A stretch of DNA of 64,000 bases from Persicaria tinctoria (GCA_037127255.1 JBANSL010000002.1:98982519-99046518), one strand, 5' to 3'; shown: positions 32,595 to 43,850, counted from the first letter of the stretch. Made by a program: numbers and translations. Notes: generated by a model not told the origin, from the letters alone.

Positions 32595-33008
32595 TTTATG
32601 TAAAAGTGTACCACATAACCAATTGAAGTAATTATTATTGCTGCCTCTCTCCGTATCTTTAGTTTTTTTTGGGGAGGTGTTGGAGACACAAAGAAAGCAA
32701 CAAACACCCTAAACCAAGAGTTTAAGGAGAATGACAATGACTGGAGGGCAGGGACAAAAGTCATTGACAAAGCCAAAACACTAAACTCTTAAAGAATTCA
32801 TTTCTCCCACTATTTTTATTGGTCTCAATGCATGTTTCATTCTCTTCCTCCTCACATCTACTTTTTGCTCTATTTTTTTTTTTTAACTTGAATGAATTTC
32901 ATTTTAGTTTGTCTACTTTGATGTTGCTGTTTGTGTTTCTTAAATAATGTTTCCATTGGTTTCATCACATCTGAGCTGCTGCATTTGGATTGTAGGTGAA
33001 TTAATGTT
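32595..33008. other. Spacer without recognised gene
   Basis: Sequence between the Helitron 3' end and the minus-strand LINE. It ends in the LINE's 18-bp target duplication (32991-33008). No gene or repeat was recognised. Confidence 0.4.
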
Positions 33009-33699
33009 TTTTTTTTATCAGGTAATAATTCGGGTGGAGTAATCCTACCCGATAGCATCCTTGCGGATGAGGTCTTTGAGACCTGTATCAGTGTAGATGT
33101 CAAGGCCCCTAGCAGAGCGGCAAATGTGTGCAACCTTATCAGCCACTCTGTTGCCATTTCGGGGCACGTGAGAGAAGGAGACTTCTCTCACACTCGACAA
33201 CATTGTTTTAATATCGGACATTACCAATTCAATTTCCCATGGGCATGTGAAGTTTGTTTTTAAATGATTTATGATGATAAGGGAGTCCCCTTCAATTTGT
33301 AATTCGTTTATTACCAACGCACGAGTTTGGATTATTCCATGTCTTAATGCCAAAGCCTCAGCTTTCAGCGGGGTGTGCTTACCAATTCTATCATAGCCAA
33401 TGTGGATCGGCCTACCCTCCCAATCACGAATGATGTAGCCAATTGAGATGTCGTTGTTATCGAGTGTAGATCCATCGAAGTTTAATTTAAACATACCAAC
33501 AGGTGGTTTTCTCCATTTAGCATCTTTTTGTCGTAGCTTTGGTTGTGTGTAATTGGTAGCATTATCCTTTGGAGTGTATTGAATATCATCCTCATTTCCA
33601 TGCATGGAGGTTTTCTTCCAATTTTCCAGGTGAGTTGTGATGATGTGTTTAACAGATTCGTGATTCGGAATGGGTTCCAATTTTCCAATTTTCCATGCA
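33009..33699 (-). mobile_element. 5'-truncated LINE fragment
   Basis: An 18-bp duplication (TGTAGGTGAATTAATGTT at 32991-33008 and 33700-33717) flanks the fragment. A T-run on the plus strand at 33005-33016 is its poly(A) tail on the minus strand. Only the 3' part of ORF2 with the RNase H domain remains. This is the usual product of incomplete reverse transcription by an L1-type element. Confidence 0.8.
33045..33680 (-). pseudogene. LINE RNase H domain (RVT_3 type)
   Basis: The 211-residue frame contains a plant LINE-type RNase H-like domain (PF13456). The sequence FKLNFDGSTLDNNDISIGYI holds the first acidic residue, AEALALRHGI the second, IEGDSLIIINHL the third, and HVPRNGNRVADKVAH the C-terminal conserved part. 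It is the C-terminal end of a LINE ORF2 cut off upstream by truncation, so it is not a functional gene despite being open. Confidence 0.75.
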
Positions 33700-33717
33700 T
33701 GTAGGTGAATTAATGTT

Positions 33718-34400
33718 GTTTATTGGTGATTGCTACGAAAAAGGGATGGGCTGCCTCACTCTCAATTGTTGGTAATGATTTGTGTCATGATTCATTTCTG
33801 AGAGGCGTTATTCTTATCATTACTGTATAAAAACCTAAGTTCAATTTTACTGTTCACTAATGCTAATTATAGTTTTGCCCTTCCATCTACTTCATCTTTA
33901 TAGAATAATAGAATGATTCAGGGGTAAATTCAGAATTTCCACACGGTTTCTCCATGATTATACAATCACATCGTCTTCTCCGTCTATGCCTCCCGTTTCC
34001 ACCGTCCATCGCCCCTTCTTCTTCCTCTCTCCTCCCTCGTCGTTGTCTCTTCCTCCAACTTCTCCTCCTCTTGCCGTCCCAGATGCCCCCGATTCCTCTT
34101 CCTTTGACTTTTCCTCCTCTTGCCGTCCCCGATGCCCCGCACGCCGACGTCCCCTGAATTGAGCCGTTTGCGTGTCTTAGGGCTGGATTAGATTTCATTT
34201 CGCCTCTTCTTCTTCATCTCTCTCCTCCCTCGCCGCTCTTTCTTCCTCTGACTTCTCCTCCTCCTGTCATCTGTCCCGATGCCCCCTGAATCGCACCCTG
34301 ACGCCCCTTGAATTGCAGCGTTTGCGTGTTTTAGGGCTTGATTCGGTGAGCATTTTTTGGCCTTCTATTTTAGTAATTCCTGCTACTTAATTATTATGTT
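33718..34400 (+). other. CT-rich duplicated stretch, possible host-gene leader
   Basis: The stretch 33995-34345 contains two similar blocks. Each has CTTCCTCTCTCCTCCCTC, CTTCTCCTCCT and GATGCCCC, and each ends in GTTTGCGTGT(C/T)TTAGGGCT. The second is followed by GATTCG|GTGAGC, a plausible splice donor. This could be a 5' untranslated exon of a host gene later broken by the Copia and LINE insertions. No coding frame supports this. Confidence 0.35.
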
Positions 34401-34667
34401 TAGTGGAAACGCTCCAATTGTGATTCCTTTCTCATCCATCATATATCAGAATACAGGACTATTTATATATACACATATTGTTCTAGAAGGAGGTAAATGC
34501 TCTACAGCTGTAGCATCATCAACGTCTATAATCACAAGGGAGAATGGGCCAATTTCTTAGCTTGTCTTTGGGCTTGTATGTTTGGGCCTTTGTCTCTCTG
34601 TGTATGAGTTCTTGAATTTGGTTGCTCATCAAGTTCTTCAATGGTTACTGATGATGACTTGCTACTA
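34401..34667 (-). repeat. Copia 3' LTR
   Basis: The 267-bp repeat matches 38867-39136. It is bordered inside by a G-rich tract (GGGGGG on the minus strand, 34668-34673) that serves as polypurine tract, and outside by ATGTT. Confidence 0.85.
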
Positions 34668-35476
34668 CCCCCCTGCGCTCCGATCTGGCGAACGCAGAGA
34701 TGGGAGCGATTGGAGATGAATTTAGCAGAGGATAGAGGCTTGGTAAGTAAGTCAACCACTTGATCCTTGGCGGAGACAAAGGCCACCTTAAGAGAACGAT
34801 TTGCAACTCGTTCTCGCAAAAAATGAAAGTCCATGGAGAGGTGCTTGATTCGATGATGTAGAACTGGGTTAACAGCTAGATATGTTGCCCCAAGGTTATC
34901 ACACCAAAGTGTTGGTGCACGAGGAAGGGTGATGCCGATAGCTGCTAGAACTGATTGCAGCCATAGAGTCTCGCAAGTTGCTAGGGCCAGGGCACGATAC
35001 TCGGCTTCGGTTGATGATCGAGCAACAATTTGTTGTTTCTTTGATATCCATGAGATCAGATTTGATCCATGGAAGATACAGTATGCACTCGTAGAGCGTC
35101 TGTCTTGGCGGTCACTGCCCCAGTCTGCATCGGAGAAGGCAGAGATGTGAAAGCTGTAAAATTTTGTATGATTGATGTAACGCAAGATGCGTTTAACTGC
35201 TTGCCAGTGGACCTCCTTTGGATTATGCATAAATTGGCTAACCCTGTTGACGGCATAGGCGATGTCGGGTCTGGTGAAACCCAAATACTGAAGACTGCCA
35301 ACCGTGCTACGGTATAGTGCCAGATCTTCCATTGGAGGAGAGCTTTCGGATGGACGCCTTGGCATGAAACATTCCTGTTTTCTGGACAATCTCAGAGATG
35401 TGTTTAGCGTGACAGAGATCAAAACCTTCGGCAGTTCGGTTGATGTCAATACCCAAGAAGAAGGATGCAGGACCAA
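34532..35476 (-). pseudogene. Copia RT C-terminus and RNase H
   Basis: From about 35375 downward this frame continues the RT reading after a frameshift: YRSTVGSLQYLGFTRPDIAY, then SDADWGSD and STSAYCIF, and the RNase H part with SSTEAEYRALA, LWCDNLGATYLA and HLSMDFHFLRE. RNase H removes the RNA strand during reverse transcription. The frame runs on through the polypurine tract into the LTR and stops at 34532. The first ~35 residues of the frame are out-of-frame shadow of the upstream RT. Confidence 0.75.
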
Positions 35477-36107
35477 GATCCTTAACTGGGAACTGCGATG
35501 ACAGAGAGATCACAAACTTCGTAGCTAAGGAATGATTAGACACAATAATCAAAAGGTCATCAACATATACCAATATAAAGACGCAGTGATTTCCATATCT
35601 ATAGGAGAAGAGAGAGCTATCAGCAGGGCATTGTGAAAAACCCATAGACACTAATGCATCATTTAGACGAGCGAACCAGGCCCTAGGAGCTTGTTTAAGA
35701 CCGTAGAGAGAACGATTAAGTTTGCACACATGAGATGGAAAGGAAGGATTGACAGACCCAGGAGGCTGCACACAATAGACCTCTTCGTCAAGAGAGCCGT
35801 GAAGAAAGGCGTTCTGAATGTCCAATTGAGTGGTTGTCCAGCAGTTCATGGCCGCAAGGGAGAGGAGAAGGCGGATTGTAGATGGTTTGGCAACAGGACT
35901 AAAGGTCTCCTCATAGTCAATTCCCGGCAATTGATGATAGCCTTTTACAACTAATCGAGCTTTCCGACGCTCAATTGAACCATCGCTCCTTCGCTTGGTT
36001 TTAAAAACCCATTTAACACCCAAGGTATTGTAAGAAGGGGATGCAGGGACAAGAGTCCAGGTGTTTGTATCAAGAAGAGCGCGAAACTCAGTGGCCATTG
36101 CCTTCCT
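35307..36107 (-). pseudogene. Copia reverse transcriptase, N-terminal part
   Basis: The frame holds the RVT_2 domain (PF07727): WVFKTKRRSDGSIERRKARL, YEETFSPVAK, QLDIQNAFLHG, LYGLKQAPRAWF and the catalytic YVDD in ILVYVDDLLI. It is in frame with the gag-integrase ORF upstream and separated from it only by a TGA at 36108-36110, where the related reading YPEW would have Trp. The frame is lost near 35375 and resumes in 34532-35476. With two breaks the polyprotein cannot be made normally. Confidence 0.8.
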
Positions 36108-38816
36108 TCATTCAGGGTATTTTGATGCCTCAGTGAAAGAGGTCGGCTCCTCTGGGATGACAGTGGTGTGGGATAGTTGTGGCCAAGGAACTGTTCCATC
36201 GGATCTAATAAGCGGTCTTGAGTCATTGGTCTTTGATCTTGTGAGCATGGGATGAGATGGAAGAGCAACTGCAGGAGCAGCGGCACTGCTTTCAGACGTA
36301 GAGGAGCCCTGGGGAGAGGATTCAGCGTCAGGTAAGGTTGAAGAAGATGGGCCTAAAGAAGATGATGACTGAGGTGGGTAAATTGGGCCTGTTTGAGGTG
36401 AAGGAGGATGGGCCGGTGGATCATGAAAAATAGGTAAGTGAGCTTCCGGAGAGGGCAACAGTGGTGGCTTATCTTGTGGTAAAGCAAACGGAAAAATTGT
36501 TTCGTGGAAAATTACATCTCGAGATGAATAAAATTTGTTGTTCACCCAATCGAAGCAAATATATCCTTTGTGATTTGAGCAATACCCCATGAAAAGAGAA
36601 AGTGTGGAACGGAAATCAAGTTTGTGTTTGAGGTATGGTCTAAGATTTGGGAAACACAAACAACCAAAAGTTTTGAGAAATGAATAATCGGGAGGTTTGT
36701 GAAATAGGATAGAAAAGGGAGATTGGTTATTTAATGTGGGAGTGGGGAGACGGTTTTGAAGATAAACCGCGGTTTGAAACGCAAAGTCCCAAAAACGAAG
36801 GGGTAACGAGGCATGCTTTAGGAGAGTAAGACCCATATCAACAATCCGCCGATGGCGAGATTCAATCATCCCATTTTGTTTGTGGGAATAAGGGCAAGAG
36901 AGGCGGTGAGAAATACCTCGGGTTTGAAAAAGATGTTGAAGGGGTTTGAATTCCGTCCCATTATCCGTTTGAACGGATATCACATTTTCATCAAAGAAAT
37001 TGGTAACGACATTAATAAAATTCGTAATGAGAAAAGAGACTTGAGATTTAGCTTGAAAGGGGAACAACCACATGAATTTTGAGAAACCATCCACAATTGA
37101 AACAAAATACCGATTGCCATTGATAGATTGATGATGGGCTGGGCCCCAAACATCCATAAACAAAAGTTGGAGAACTTTACTAGATCTTGACATACTTGGT
37201 TTGTGAGGCAAAGCATGGGCTTTAGCCCAAGAACAAGAATCACAAGGAAATTTATTTGGGCCGAGATGGGCTAAACCATTTGTTTGAACCACAAGCTGAG
37301 TGACATCCTTAGAAGGGTGCCCTAACCGCTTGTGCCAGGAAGCCGACAAAACAGAAGAAGGACGAAGGCTGGTAAGGTGCAGGTTTGGCGTGGGGGATGA
37401 TGGTGGGGAAGAACTGCTGGGCCACACATATAGACCACCATTAACGGCTCCCCTGAGAAGAGGTACCTGTGTACGAGCATCACAAACCAGAAAATAAGAA
37501 TCATGAAATTGAAAATAAACCTGATTGTCTCTGCAGAATCGGTTAACAGAGATCAAATTTTTGTTGAGCAATGGAGAATGGAAAAGATTGGATAAATAAA
37601 AACGACGAGAAGGAGAGGATAGAAAAGTGGAACCATGGTGATGAATGGGGATGGAGGAGCCATCTCCAAGCGATATGGAGTCACTGCCTTCATATGGCAA
37701 TCTGTCAAACCTTAGATTACTGACGTCCGACGTGTAATGGTGAGTAGTTGTGGTGTCCGGGAACCAAGACGAGGTGTGGTTGGCTTGGAAGTTGCGAGGT
37801 GGAGGCGCCTGGTAAGCCTGGTCAAATCGGCTCCAACACCTCAGCGCAGTGTGACCGCGCTTCTCACAAATTTGACAGACGGGTCGATTGTCTAGAGCTC
37901 CTGAAAACGACTGAGTCTGATAGGAGTTGTAACCACCACCATTCCGACCTCCCCTTGAGGAGGAGCGACCACCACGGTCGTGGCCACGGCCTCGGCTAGA
38001 GTCACCACGGCCTCCCCGAAAGGAGCCTCTGCCACGACCCTGTCCAGTGGCTGTGAAGTTCAGATCGGGATTGGGTTCATTGGAGGAGGTGGAGTTTAGG
38101 GATATTTGGGATGTGTTTAGGGTGATGGAATTGTTGCGATTTATACGCCCTTCTTGAAGAAGAAGAAACGAGAGGAGTTGATGAGGATCGGGAAGAACAG
38201 GTTGGGTAGAAACAGTGGTTACCATGGCTTCATAATCAGAGCCAAGGCCAGCAAGAACATAGGAGACAAATTCGGCATCAGAAACAGGATGACTAGCAGA
38301 TTGGAGTTGTAGAATCAAACCTTTTGCCCGATTGAAGTAATCGGTGGCTGATTCATCGTCTTTCTTGAGACTCGCCAGCTGAAGTCGAGTCTGCACAGCC
38401 TGTGCATTTGATCGAGCAACGTACAATCGATGAAGTTTGTCCCAAACTTGGTGGGAGGTCTCGCATTCAAGGATTTGAACCATAACAGGTTCGGTGAGGG
38501 ATGCAGAGAGGATAGCCAGCACTAATTGGTCCTTCGCTTGCCAGTCGGCTATGGCGCTGTTGTTGTCCCCGGTGGCGCTGGGCAGCGGGCATGGGAGAGA
38601 CCCATCTGCAAACGGCATCAGGCGTTGCGAACGAAGATACGGACTGATTTGGCGGAGCCAAGTTGGAAAATTTGTGGGGCTTAACTTGATTGTGTTTAGA
38701 TGGGAGAAACTTGGGAGAGGAGGGTTGGGAGACGAGATAGAGGCAGCCTCCATAGAAGCTTGAAGCTGCTGGGTAAGGGTTTCGATAAGGGTTTCGATAA
38801 TATTTGGATTTGCCAT
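36108..38816 (-). CDS. Copia gag-protease-integrase polyprotein (5' part)
   Basis: The ORF starts at ATG 38816, about 40 bases after the primer site. It holds a UBN2-type gag domain (about residues 20-230), a Gly/Arg-rich stretch (265-300), a zinc knuckle CQICEKRGHTALRC (about 315-328), a remnant protease, the GAG-pre-integrase HHCC region (HKRLGHPSKD...CDSC) and the integrase core (PF00665) with acidic residues in MDVWGP, QTDNGTEF and IESRHRR. Where Copia proteases have D-S/T-G-A, this one reads WFPDTTTTHH, so the active site looks altered. It ends at TGA 36108-36110 before RT. Confidence 0.85.
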   Translation of the reverse strand: MANPNIIETLIETLTQQLQASMEAASISSPNPPLPSFSHLNTIKLSPTNFPTWLRQISPYLRSQRLMPFADGSLPCPLPSATGDNNSAIADWQAKDQLVLAILSASLTEPVMVQILECETSHQVWDKLHRLYVARSNAQAVQTRLQLASLKKDDESATDYFNRAKGLILQLQSASHPVSDAEFVSYVLAGLGSDYEAMVTTVSTQPVLPDPHQLLSFLLLQEGRINRNNSITLNTSQISLNSTSSNEPNPDLNFTATGQGRGRGSFRGGRGDSSRGRGHDRGGRSSSRGGRNGGGYNSYQTQSFSGALDNRPVCQICEKRGHTALRCWSRFDQAYQAPPPRNFQANHTSSWFPDTTTTHHYTSDVSNLRFDRLPYEGSDSISLGDGSSIPIHHHGSTFLSSPSRRFYLSNLFHSPLLNKNLISVNRFCRDNQVYFQFHDSYFLVCDARTQVPLLRGAVNGGLYVWPSSSSPPSSPTPNLHLTSLRPSSVLSASWHKRLGHPSKDVTQLVVQTNGLAHLGPNKFPCDSCSWAKAHALPHKPSMSRSSKVLQLLFMDVWGPAHHQSINGNRYFVSIVDGFSKFMWLFPFQAKSQVSFLITNFINVVTNFFDENVISVQTDNGTEFKPLQHLFQTRGISHRLSCPYSHKQNGMIESRHRRIVDMGLTLLKHASLPLRFWDFAFQTAVYLQNRLPTPTLNNQSPFSILFHKPPDYSFLKTFGCLCFPNLRPYLKHKLDFRSTLSLFMGYCSNHKGYICFDWVNNKFYSSRDVIFHETIFPFALPQDKPPLLPSPEAHLPIFHDPPAHPPSPQTGPIYPPQSSSSLGPSSSTLPDAESSPQGSSTSESSAAAPAVALPSHPMLTRSKTNDSRPLIRSDGTVPWPQLSHTTVIPEEPTSFTEASKYPE

Positions 38817-38854
38817 GGTGGGAGCTCTAGTGGTGCGACGTTTGTCGTCTTACG

Positions 38855-38866
38855 GCTCTGAAACCA
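38855..38866 (-). other. Copia primer-binding site
   Basis: The minus strand reads TGGTTTCAGAGC directly after the 5' LTR; the usual initiator tRNA-Met complement is TGGTATCAGAGC, so there is one mismatch. Confidence 0.75.
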
Positions 38867-39136
38867 TAGTGGAAACGCTCCAATTGTGATTCCTTTCTCA
38901 TTCATCATATATCAGAATATAGGGCTATTTATATATACACATATTGTTCTAGAAGAAGGAGGTAAATGCTCTACAGCTGTAGCATCATCAACGTCTATAA
39001 TCACAAGGGAGAATGGGCCAATTTCTTAGCTTGTCTTTGGGCTTGTATGTTTGGGCCTTTGTCTCTCTGTGTGTGAGTTCTTGAATTTGGTTGCTCGTCA
39101 AGTTCTTCAATGGTTATTGATGATGACTTGCTACTA
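38867..39136 (-). repeat. Copia 5' LTR
   Basis: A 270-bp repeat matching the 3' LTR, followed outward by ATGTT. It contains the promoter of the element; the sequence TATTTATATATACAC (about 38926-38940) could include its TATA box on the opposite reading, but this is not certain. Confidence 0.85.
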
Positions 39137-39141
39137 ATGTT

Positions 39142-39774
39142 CAATTTGATTTGTTTGGCTCGATTTGAGCAATTTGAGGTTTAGGGTTCTTCGTTATTGT
39201 GTTAAACCTGAAAGCATAGTCAAAAGACCTTAAAATCCGTTAATGTAATTCCTGCTATTGATGTTGTTTACTCCTGTAAATGAGCTATATTTCTCTTAAG
39301 GATCCGAAACACTTTCCTAGGATACCCGAGATGGCTGATAAGTAAGGATCTGAAACCCTAAACTCTATTTTTGTACGATGATATGTATTCTTGGTCTTGC
39401 CTGCCTTTTTCTTTTATCATACGAAGATTTGACATTACATGTAGATTTTGGGACTCCTATTATATTTCTTGATGATATATAGAATTTTTGCCTTTTAGCT
39501 TATGCTGTAATGCCCCATCAAGCAGCGAAGATAGAAATGCTTTAAAAATAAATAAATTGAATGCATCAGTAAGTAGGTACTAAGCTAAGGTTTATGATAA
39601 AATATGGATAGATTATTTTTTTGGGACTTTGTTGCTAATTAGTATGCTTTGTTTGAAATGCCTACCTTAAACAATTTTACGTTCTTTTTTACAGAGTTAT
39701 ACTTTGAATATAACTGCAGTGCAAGGCTTTGAAACATTTATGTCAAGTTTGAAAGATAACAAATTTCACTTATT
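39142..39774 (+). other. Spacer with a possible small host exon
   Basis: No repeat was recognised. CCCGAGATGGCTGATAA|GTAAGG at about 39328-39350 has the form of a short first coding exon with a splice donor. Together with 33995-34345 it could be the remains of one host gene interrupted by transposons. Support is weak, with no homology recognised. Confidence 0.3.
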
Positions 39775-39791
39775 ATTGACTAACTAAAGAG

Positions 39792-42503
39792 TCCTTCGGT
39801 TACTTAATCAGGCAGTCTTCCCGGATGGAATCTGCAACGCACTCATCTCTCTCTTGCCGAAAGTGGACAGTCCTACATTTCCTTCTCAATTCAGGCCGAT
39901 ATCGCTACTCAATGTCGTCTTCAAAATAGCAACAAAGGCGTTAGTGAATCGGCTCAAACCTGTCCTTCCGAGCATCATCTCACCAGCGCAAGCAAGCTTC
40001 ATACCGGGGAGGCAGATTATCGATAATGTTGTCATCGTGCAAGAAGTGCTACATTCTATGGGTAGAGGAGGAAGGAGAAAGAAATGGATGATTCTGAAAA
40101 TCGATCTTGAGAAAGCATACGATAGGATCCGGTGGAGCTTTTTGGAAGAAATTCTTACCCAGGTAAGCATTCCACAACATCTTATTAATGTGATTATGAA
40201 GTGTCAAACTTCTGGCTCAATGGAGTTGTTGTGGAATGGAGGAAAGGCTGGCATATTCTCGCCCTCACGCGGGGTTAGACAGGGGGATCCGTTGTCGCCA
40301 TATCTATTCGTTCTCTGTATGGAGCGTCTATCACATATTATCCAATCGGCTGTGATTGAGGGTAGTTGGGCGCCTATCACCATTGGCGATGTTACTCTCT
40401 CCCACCTCTTTTTTGCGGATGATCTCATCCTCTTTGCTGAAGCAACGGAAGAGCAAGGTCGTGTGATCAAGCAATGTCTTGATAGATTCTGTGATGCGTC
40501 TGGCGAGAGAGTAAATTATGCCAAGAGTAGTGTGTTATTCGCTCGTGATGTTGAGCAATCAATAAGGGTGAGGATTGCTTCTAATCTGAATGTTGAGGTG
40601 TCGACTGAATTTGGCTCCTATCTAGGAGTGCCGGTTTCTTGCAAGAGGTTAACCAGAGACAAATATAGCTTTCTGCTTGACAAGGTCTCATCTCGGCTCC
40701 GGGGTTGGCAGGCTCGCACGCTCTCTTTGGCAGGAAGGGTTACTTTGGCTAACTCAGTGCTTACTAGCTTGCCCATCTATGCAATGCAAACAACATATCT
40801 CCCCAAGGGAGTATGCAAAGATATTGACAGAATTGTCAGGGGGTTTATTTGGGGTTCTACATCGGAGAGGCGTCGTGCCCATCTCCTCAATTGGGAAACA
40901 GTGACCTCCCCGAAGGCGGAAGGTGGTTTGGGTGTTCGGTCAATGGAAGTGACGAATAAGGCGCTCATGGCGAAGCTTGGGTGACGACTAGTCCGAAACC
41001 CGACGTCGCTTTGGTCACGGGTGATCAGAGGGAAATACTGTAACAGTAGGAATGATATTTACATGTTCGGCCCGAAACGTCAATCGTCAAGAACTTGGAG
41101 AGGAATTGTCCATGGTAGCGCTGCACTTGTCAAAGGGATGCGCTCGTCAATTGGTAATGGCACTTCTACCTTCTTCTGGTCCCATCCGTGGTTGCTCGAG
41201 AATCCCCTCATGGATTTGATGCACCCAATACCGGAGAGTATGTTGGGTGATACTGTTGCTGAGCTTTGGTCAGTGTCGGGGTGGAGATGGGAGGTCTTGG
41301 ATCCTTTGTTGCCTGCTGATATTCGGGAGAGACTGAAAGCCATTGTGGTGTCTCCTTTGGATTCGGATGGAGATAGGTTCTTCTGGGGGCCTTCGTCGTC
41401 GGGCCAATTCTCTACAAAATCATGCTTGCAGCTACTCCGTGGCCACTCCTCGCAGCCCAGCCCACCCATTTGGACTCATATTTGGAAGTTAAAAGTTCAG
41501 CAGAGGGTTCGCCACTTCGTGTTCATCGCAGCTCATGAAAGCTTCCTATGCAATGCCACTAGATTCTATAGACACATGGCTGACTCAGACGTATGCCCAC
41601 GGTGTGACGCCCCTGAGACGTGTTTACATGTGCTCAGAGATTGTCCTTTGGTCAAGCGAGCTTGGCTAGAGCTTGGGGGTGCAACTCGAGCCAATTCTTT
41701 CTTTGGGACTACAATCATAGCAGATTGGATTTTCAATAACATTAAGAAGGGTGATAGATGGAGTATGGTGTTTGCAAACATGTTATGGTTATGCTGGAAA
41801 GACCGAAACATGTTTGTGTTTGAAGGCATAAGTGCAACAACGGAGATTGCTGCGTGTGCGGTGCAACACTGTCAATGGTACCTTGAGGCCTCGGACCATA
41901 GGCAAACACCCAAACGACAGCCTGCTGCGGAGGCGGGCCAGATTCCTTTAGTGTGGCAACCACCAGCCTTGGGGTGGATCAAGCTCAATTCTGACGGTGC
42001 GTCGAAGGGGAACCCAGGTCGGGCAGGAGGCGGGGGCATTCTTCGCAACCACCGCGGGGCTTTCATAAAGGCGTACACATTCTCCTGCGGGATCTGTTCG
42101 GCCCTTACTGCTGAGCTATGGGTTGTGTTTCATGGGTTGCATCTCGCGGCACGTATAGGCATCACAACGCTAGTGGTTGAGACTGATGCCACGGCTGTGT
42201 GTGAGTTACTTGATGCTGGCACGGTCACTGCCCATCCGGATGCTAATCTGATTGCAAGGTGCAGGCGCCTCTTGGACGAAGTGGGCTGGGAGGTTCGAAT
42301 TCAACACGTCCGAAGACAAGCCAACGCTACCGCGGATAAATTAGCTAATCTGTCCTTTACTCTCATGCATTCTTATAAGGAATTTGATACTCCTCCTGTA
42401 TCTGTATGTGAAACGGATGCTGTGAGGTGTACTGCTACCATGGAACCCTTTGATTTACATTAATAATTTTAACCCCTAGGCCAGCACTTTGATCAAAAAA
42501 AAA
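39792..42503 (+). mobile_element. 5'-truncated L1-type LINE
   Basis: The insert is flanked by a 17-bp duplication with one mismatch (39775-39791, 42504-42520, ATTGACTAACTAAAGAG) and ends TTGATCAAAAAAAAAA. It keeps RT, zf-RVT and RNase H of ORF2; ORF1 and the endonuclease are missing. Plant L1 elements commonly end this way. Confidence 0.9.
39800..42463 (+). pseudogene. LINE ORF2: reverse transcriptase, zf-RVT and RNase H
   Basis: A single frame runs from the truncation point to TAA at 42463, interrupted only by TGA at 40982-40984, where the reading LG-W-RLVRNPTSLWSRV is expected. RT (PF00078) shows FRPISLLNVVFKIATKAL, QASFIPGRQI, ILKIDLEKAYDR, GVRQGDPLSPYLF and the catalytic FADD in LFFADDLILF. 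Then come the zf-RVT Cys/His region (PF13966; CPRCDAPETCLHVLRDC) and RNase H (PF13456; LNSDGASKGNPG, ALTAELWVVFHGL, VVETDATAVCELL). The 5' truncation removes endonuclease and start codon, so it cannot move by itself. Confidence 0.85.
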
Positions 42504-42533
42504 ATTGACTGACTAAAGAGGAAGTGACGGAGG

Positions 42534-42608
42534 TAAAACCTATCGTTGATTCCGCCAAAGAAAACTCAAACCTAAAGCAAGTATAGCGATAAGCAAGAGG
42601 TCGATCCC
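42534..42608 (-). repeat. Older Athila-related LTR fragment at the insertion site
   Basis: This stretch (AAACCTATCGTTGATTCCGC onward to GATCGATCC-like) is a diverged version of the first 75 bp of the neighbouring LTR at 42609. So the Athila element seems inserted into, or recombined with, an older related LTR. Confidence 0.6.
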
Positions 42609-43836
42609 TGACAAGAGGAAAACCTGTCGTTGTCCTTGCCAAAAGAATACTCAAACTCACAACTAGTATAGTGTGTAAGTAAGAGATCGATCCACAGGGA
42701 AATCTATTCAATTCAAGTGTGATTCTAATCGCTAGTAGGGAATATGGGGGTTTTTGGTGTGTAAAAGATCCGCCTTTTGTCAAAGCGGAAGCAAGCAAAC
42801 AATGTAAAGTGATTTTAGAATGCAGTGGAAGGAAATAGGTTCACCTACAATTTATCACTTCGATTGATGAATTCGATCCTTGTTTCAGCCTCTAGTTCTT
42901 GTCTTTTCCTATCAATGTCCTTGTCCAGATCTTATGTAAATTACTAGTCCTACGAGTCCTAGCAACCCTTATCTCTAAATAACCCTAACACGGTTAAGAT
43001 TCAACCTAGAGATAGCATTAAGATTATGAATTAACCAAGGTACACATAATATCAAGCTACGAGTCGATATTCAACATGTATTCAACTTCCTACACATCCA
43101 ATTAGTCCTACGAGTCCTAAAGGGATATGATTGCCACTTGGGTTAAGGTTCGCTACGAGGAATCTACAAAACCCTAGCAATTGAATGAATCTACTCTAAC
43201 TAGTCGGCCAGGCCAGAGAGAATAAAACACATTCAAGCAATTAAGCACAAGGAAGTCAAAACATTGCAATAGGAATAAGAACTAGATTAAGAAACTCACA
43301 ATTGAACAATCAAAGATCCAAACTGTAGGCGAAACCTTGAGAGTTTAGTTGCTCATGCTCAACGGCGCTCTCAACAATGGTGTAAAGTGCATAAGGTCAA
43401 TGAAACAATAAACTAGAAAAACCTTAAATAGTTTCTAAGAAATCGGCCTAAAATAACATAACAAAACCCTAATAAAATTCCGAACTAATGTTCCGCATCT
43501 GACAGGGCCGCGGGGCGGCAAGGCCAGGCCGCGGGGCGGCCGGCGATCAGCGAAATCCTGCGATTCTCCCTTCGAGCCGCGGGGCGGCCAGCAATGTCGC
43601 GGGGCGGCCTGCGATTTTTCCGAATTCCTCTTTCTCTGTTTCCAGCAGCTCCTAAGTGCTCTTTAGCTCGTTTTCGCTCTCCAATCTACTTTTCCTGAAA
43701 TAAACAATAAACTCATGTAGATTCCGCCTCTTCTAACTCAGCAAGTGAAAATGCAAATTCAACTAAATAAATGCAATATTCACACCTAAATAATGCTAAA
43801 TGCAATCTATTATGCAACACTAAATATGCTCTATCA
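42609..43836 (-). repeat. Athila 3' LTR
   Basis: The LTR is 1228 bp; on the minus strand it starts TGATAGAGCATATTTAG and ends TTTCCTCTTGTCA, giving TG...CA. It contains a GC-rich cluster of CCGCGGGGCGGC motifs at about 43505-43620 that recurs elsewhere in the element. Confidence 0.85.
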
Positions 43837-43850
43837 AATTCCCCCACACT
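43837..43850 (-). other. Athila polypurine tract
   Basis: On the minus strand GTGTGGGGGAATT directly precedes the 3' LTR, where plus-strand DNA synthesis would begin. Confidence 0.75.

Larger units (their letters stand above)
34401..39136 (-). mobile_element. Copia LTR retrotransposon
   Basis: The 4.7-kb element has LTRs at 34401-34667 and 38867-39136 and a 5-bp duplication ATGTT on both sides (34396-34400, 39137-39141). On the minus strand the order is gag, protease, integrase, RT, RNase H, which defines Ty1/Copia. The primer site TGGTTTCAGAGC (38866-38855) directly adjoins the 5' LTR and matches initiator tRNA-Met with one change. The LTRs differ at about six positions and one 3-bp indel, near 98% identity, so the insertion is moderately young. 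The outer ends read TAGT...ACTA, not TG...CA. Confidence 0.9.
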
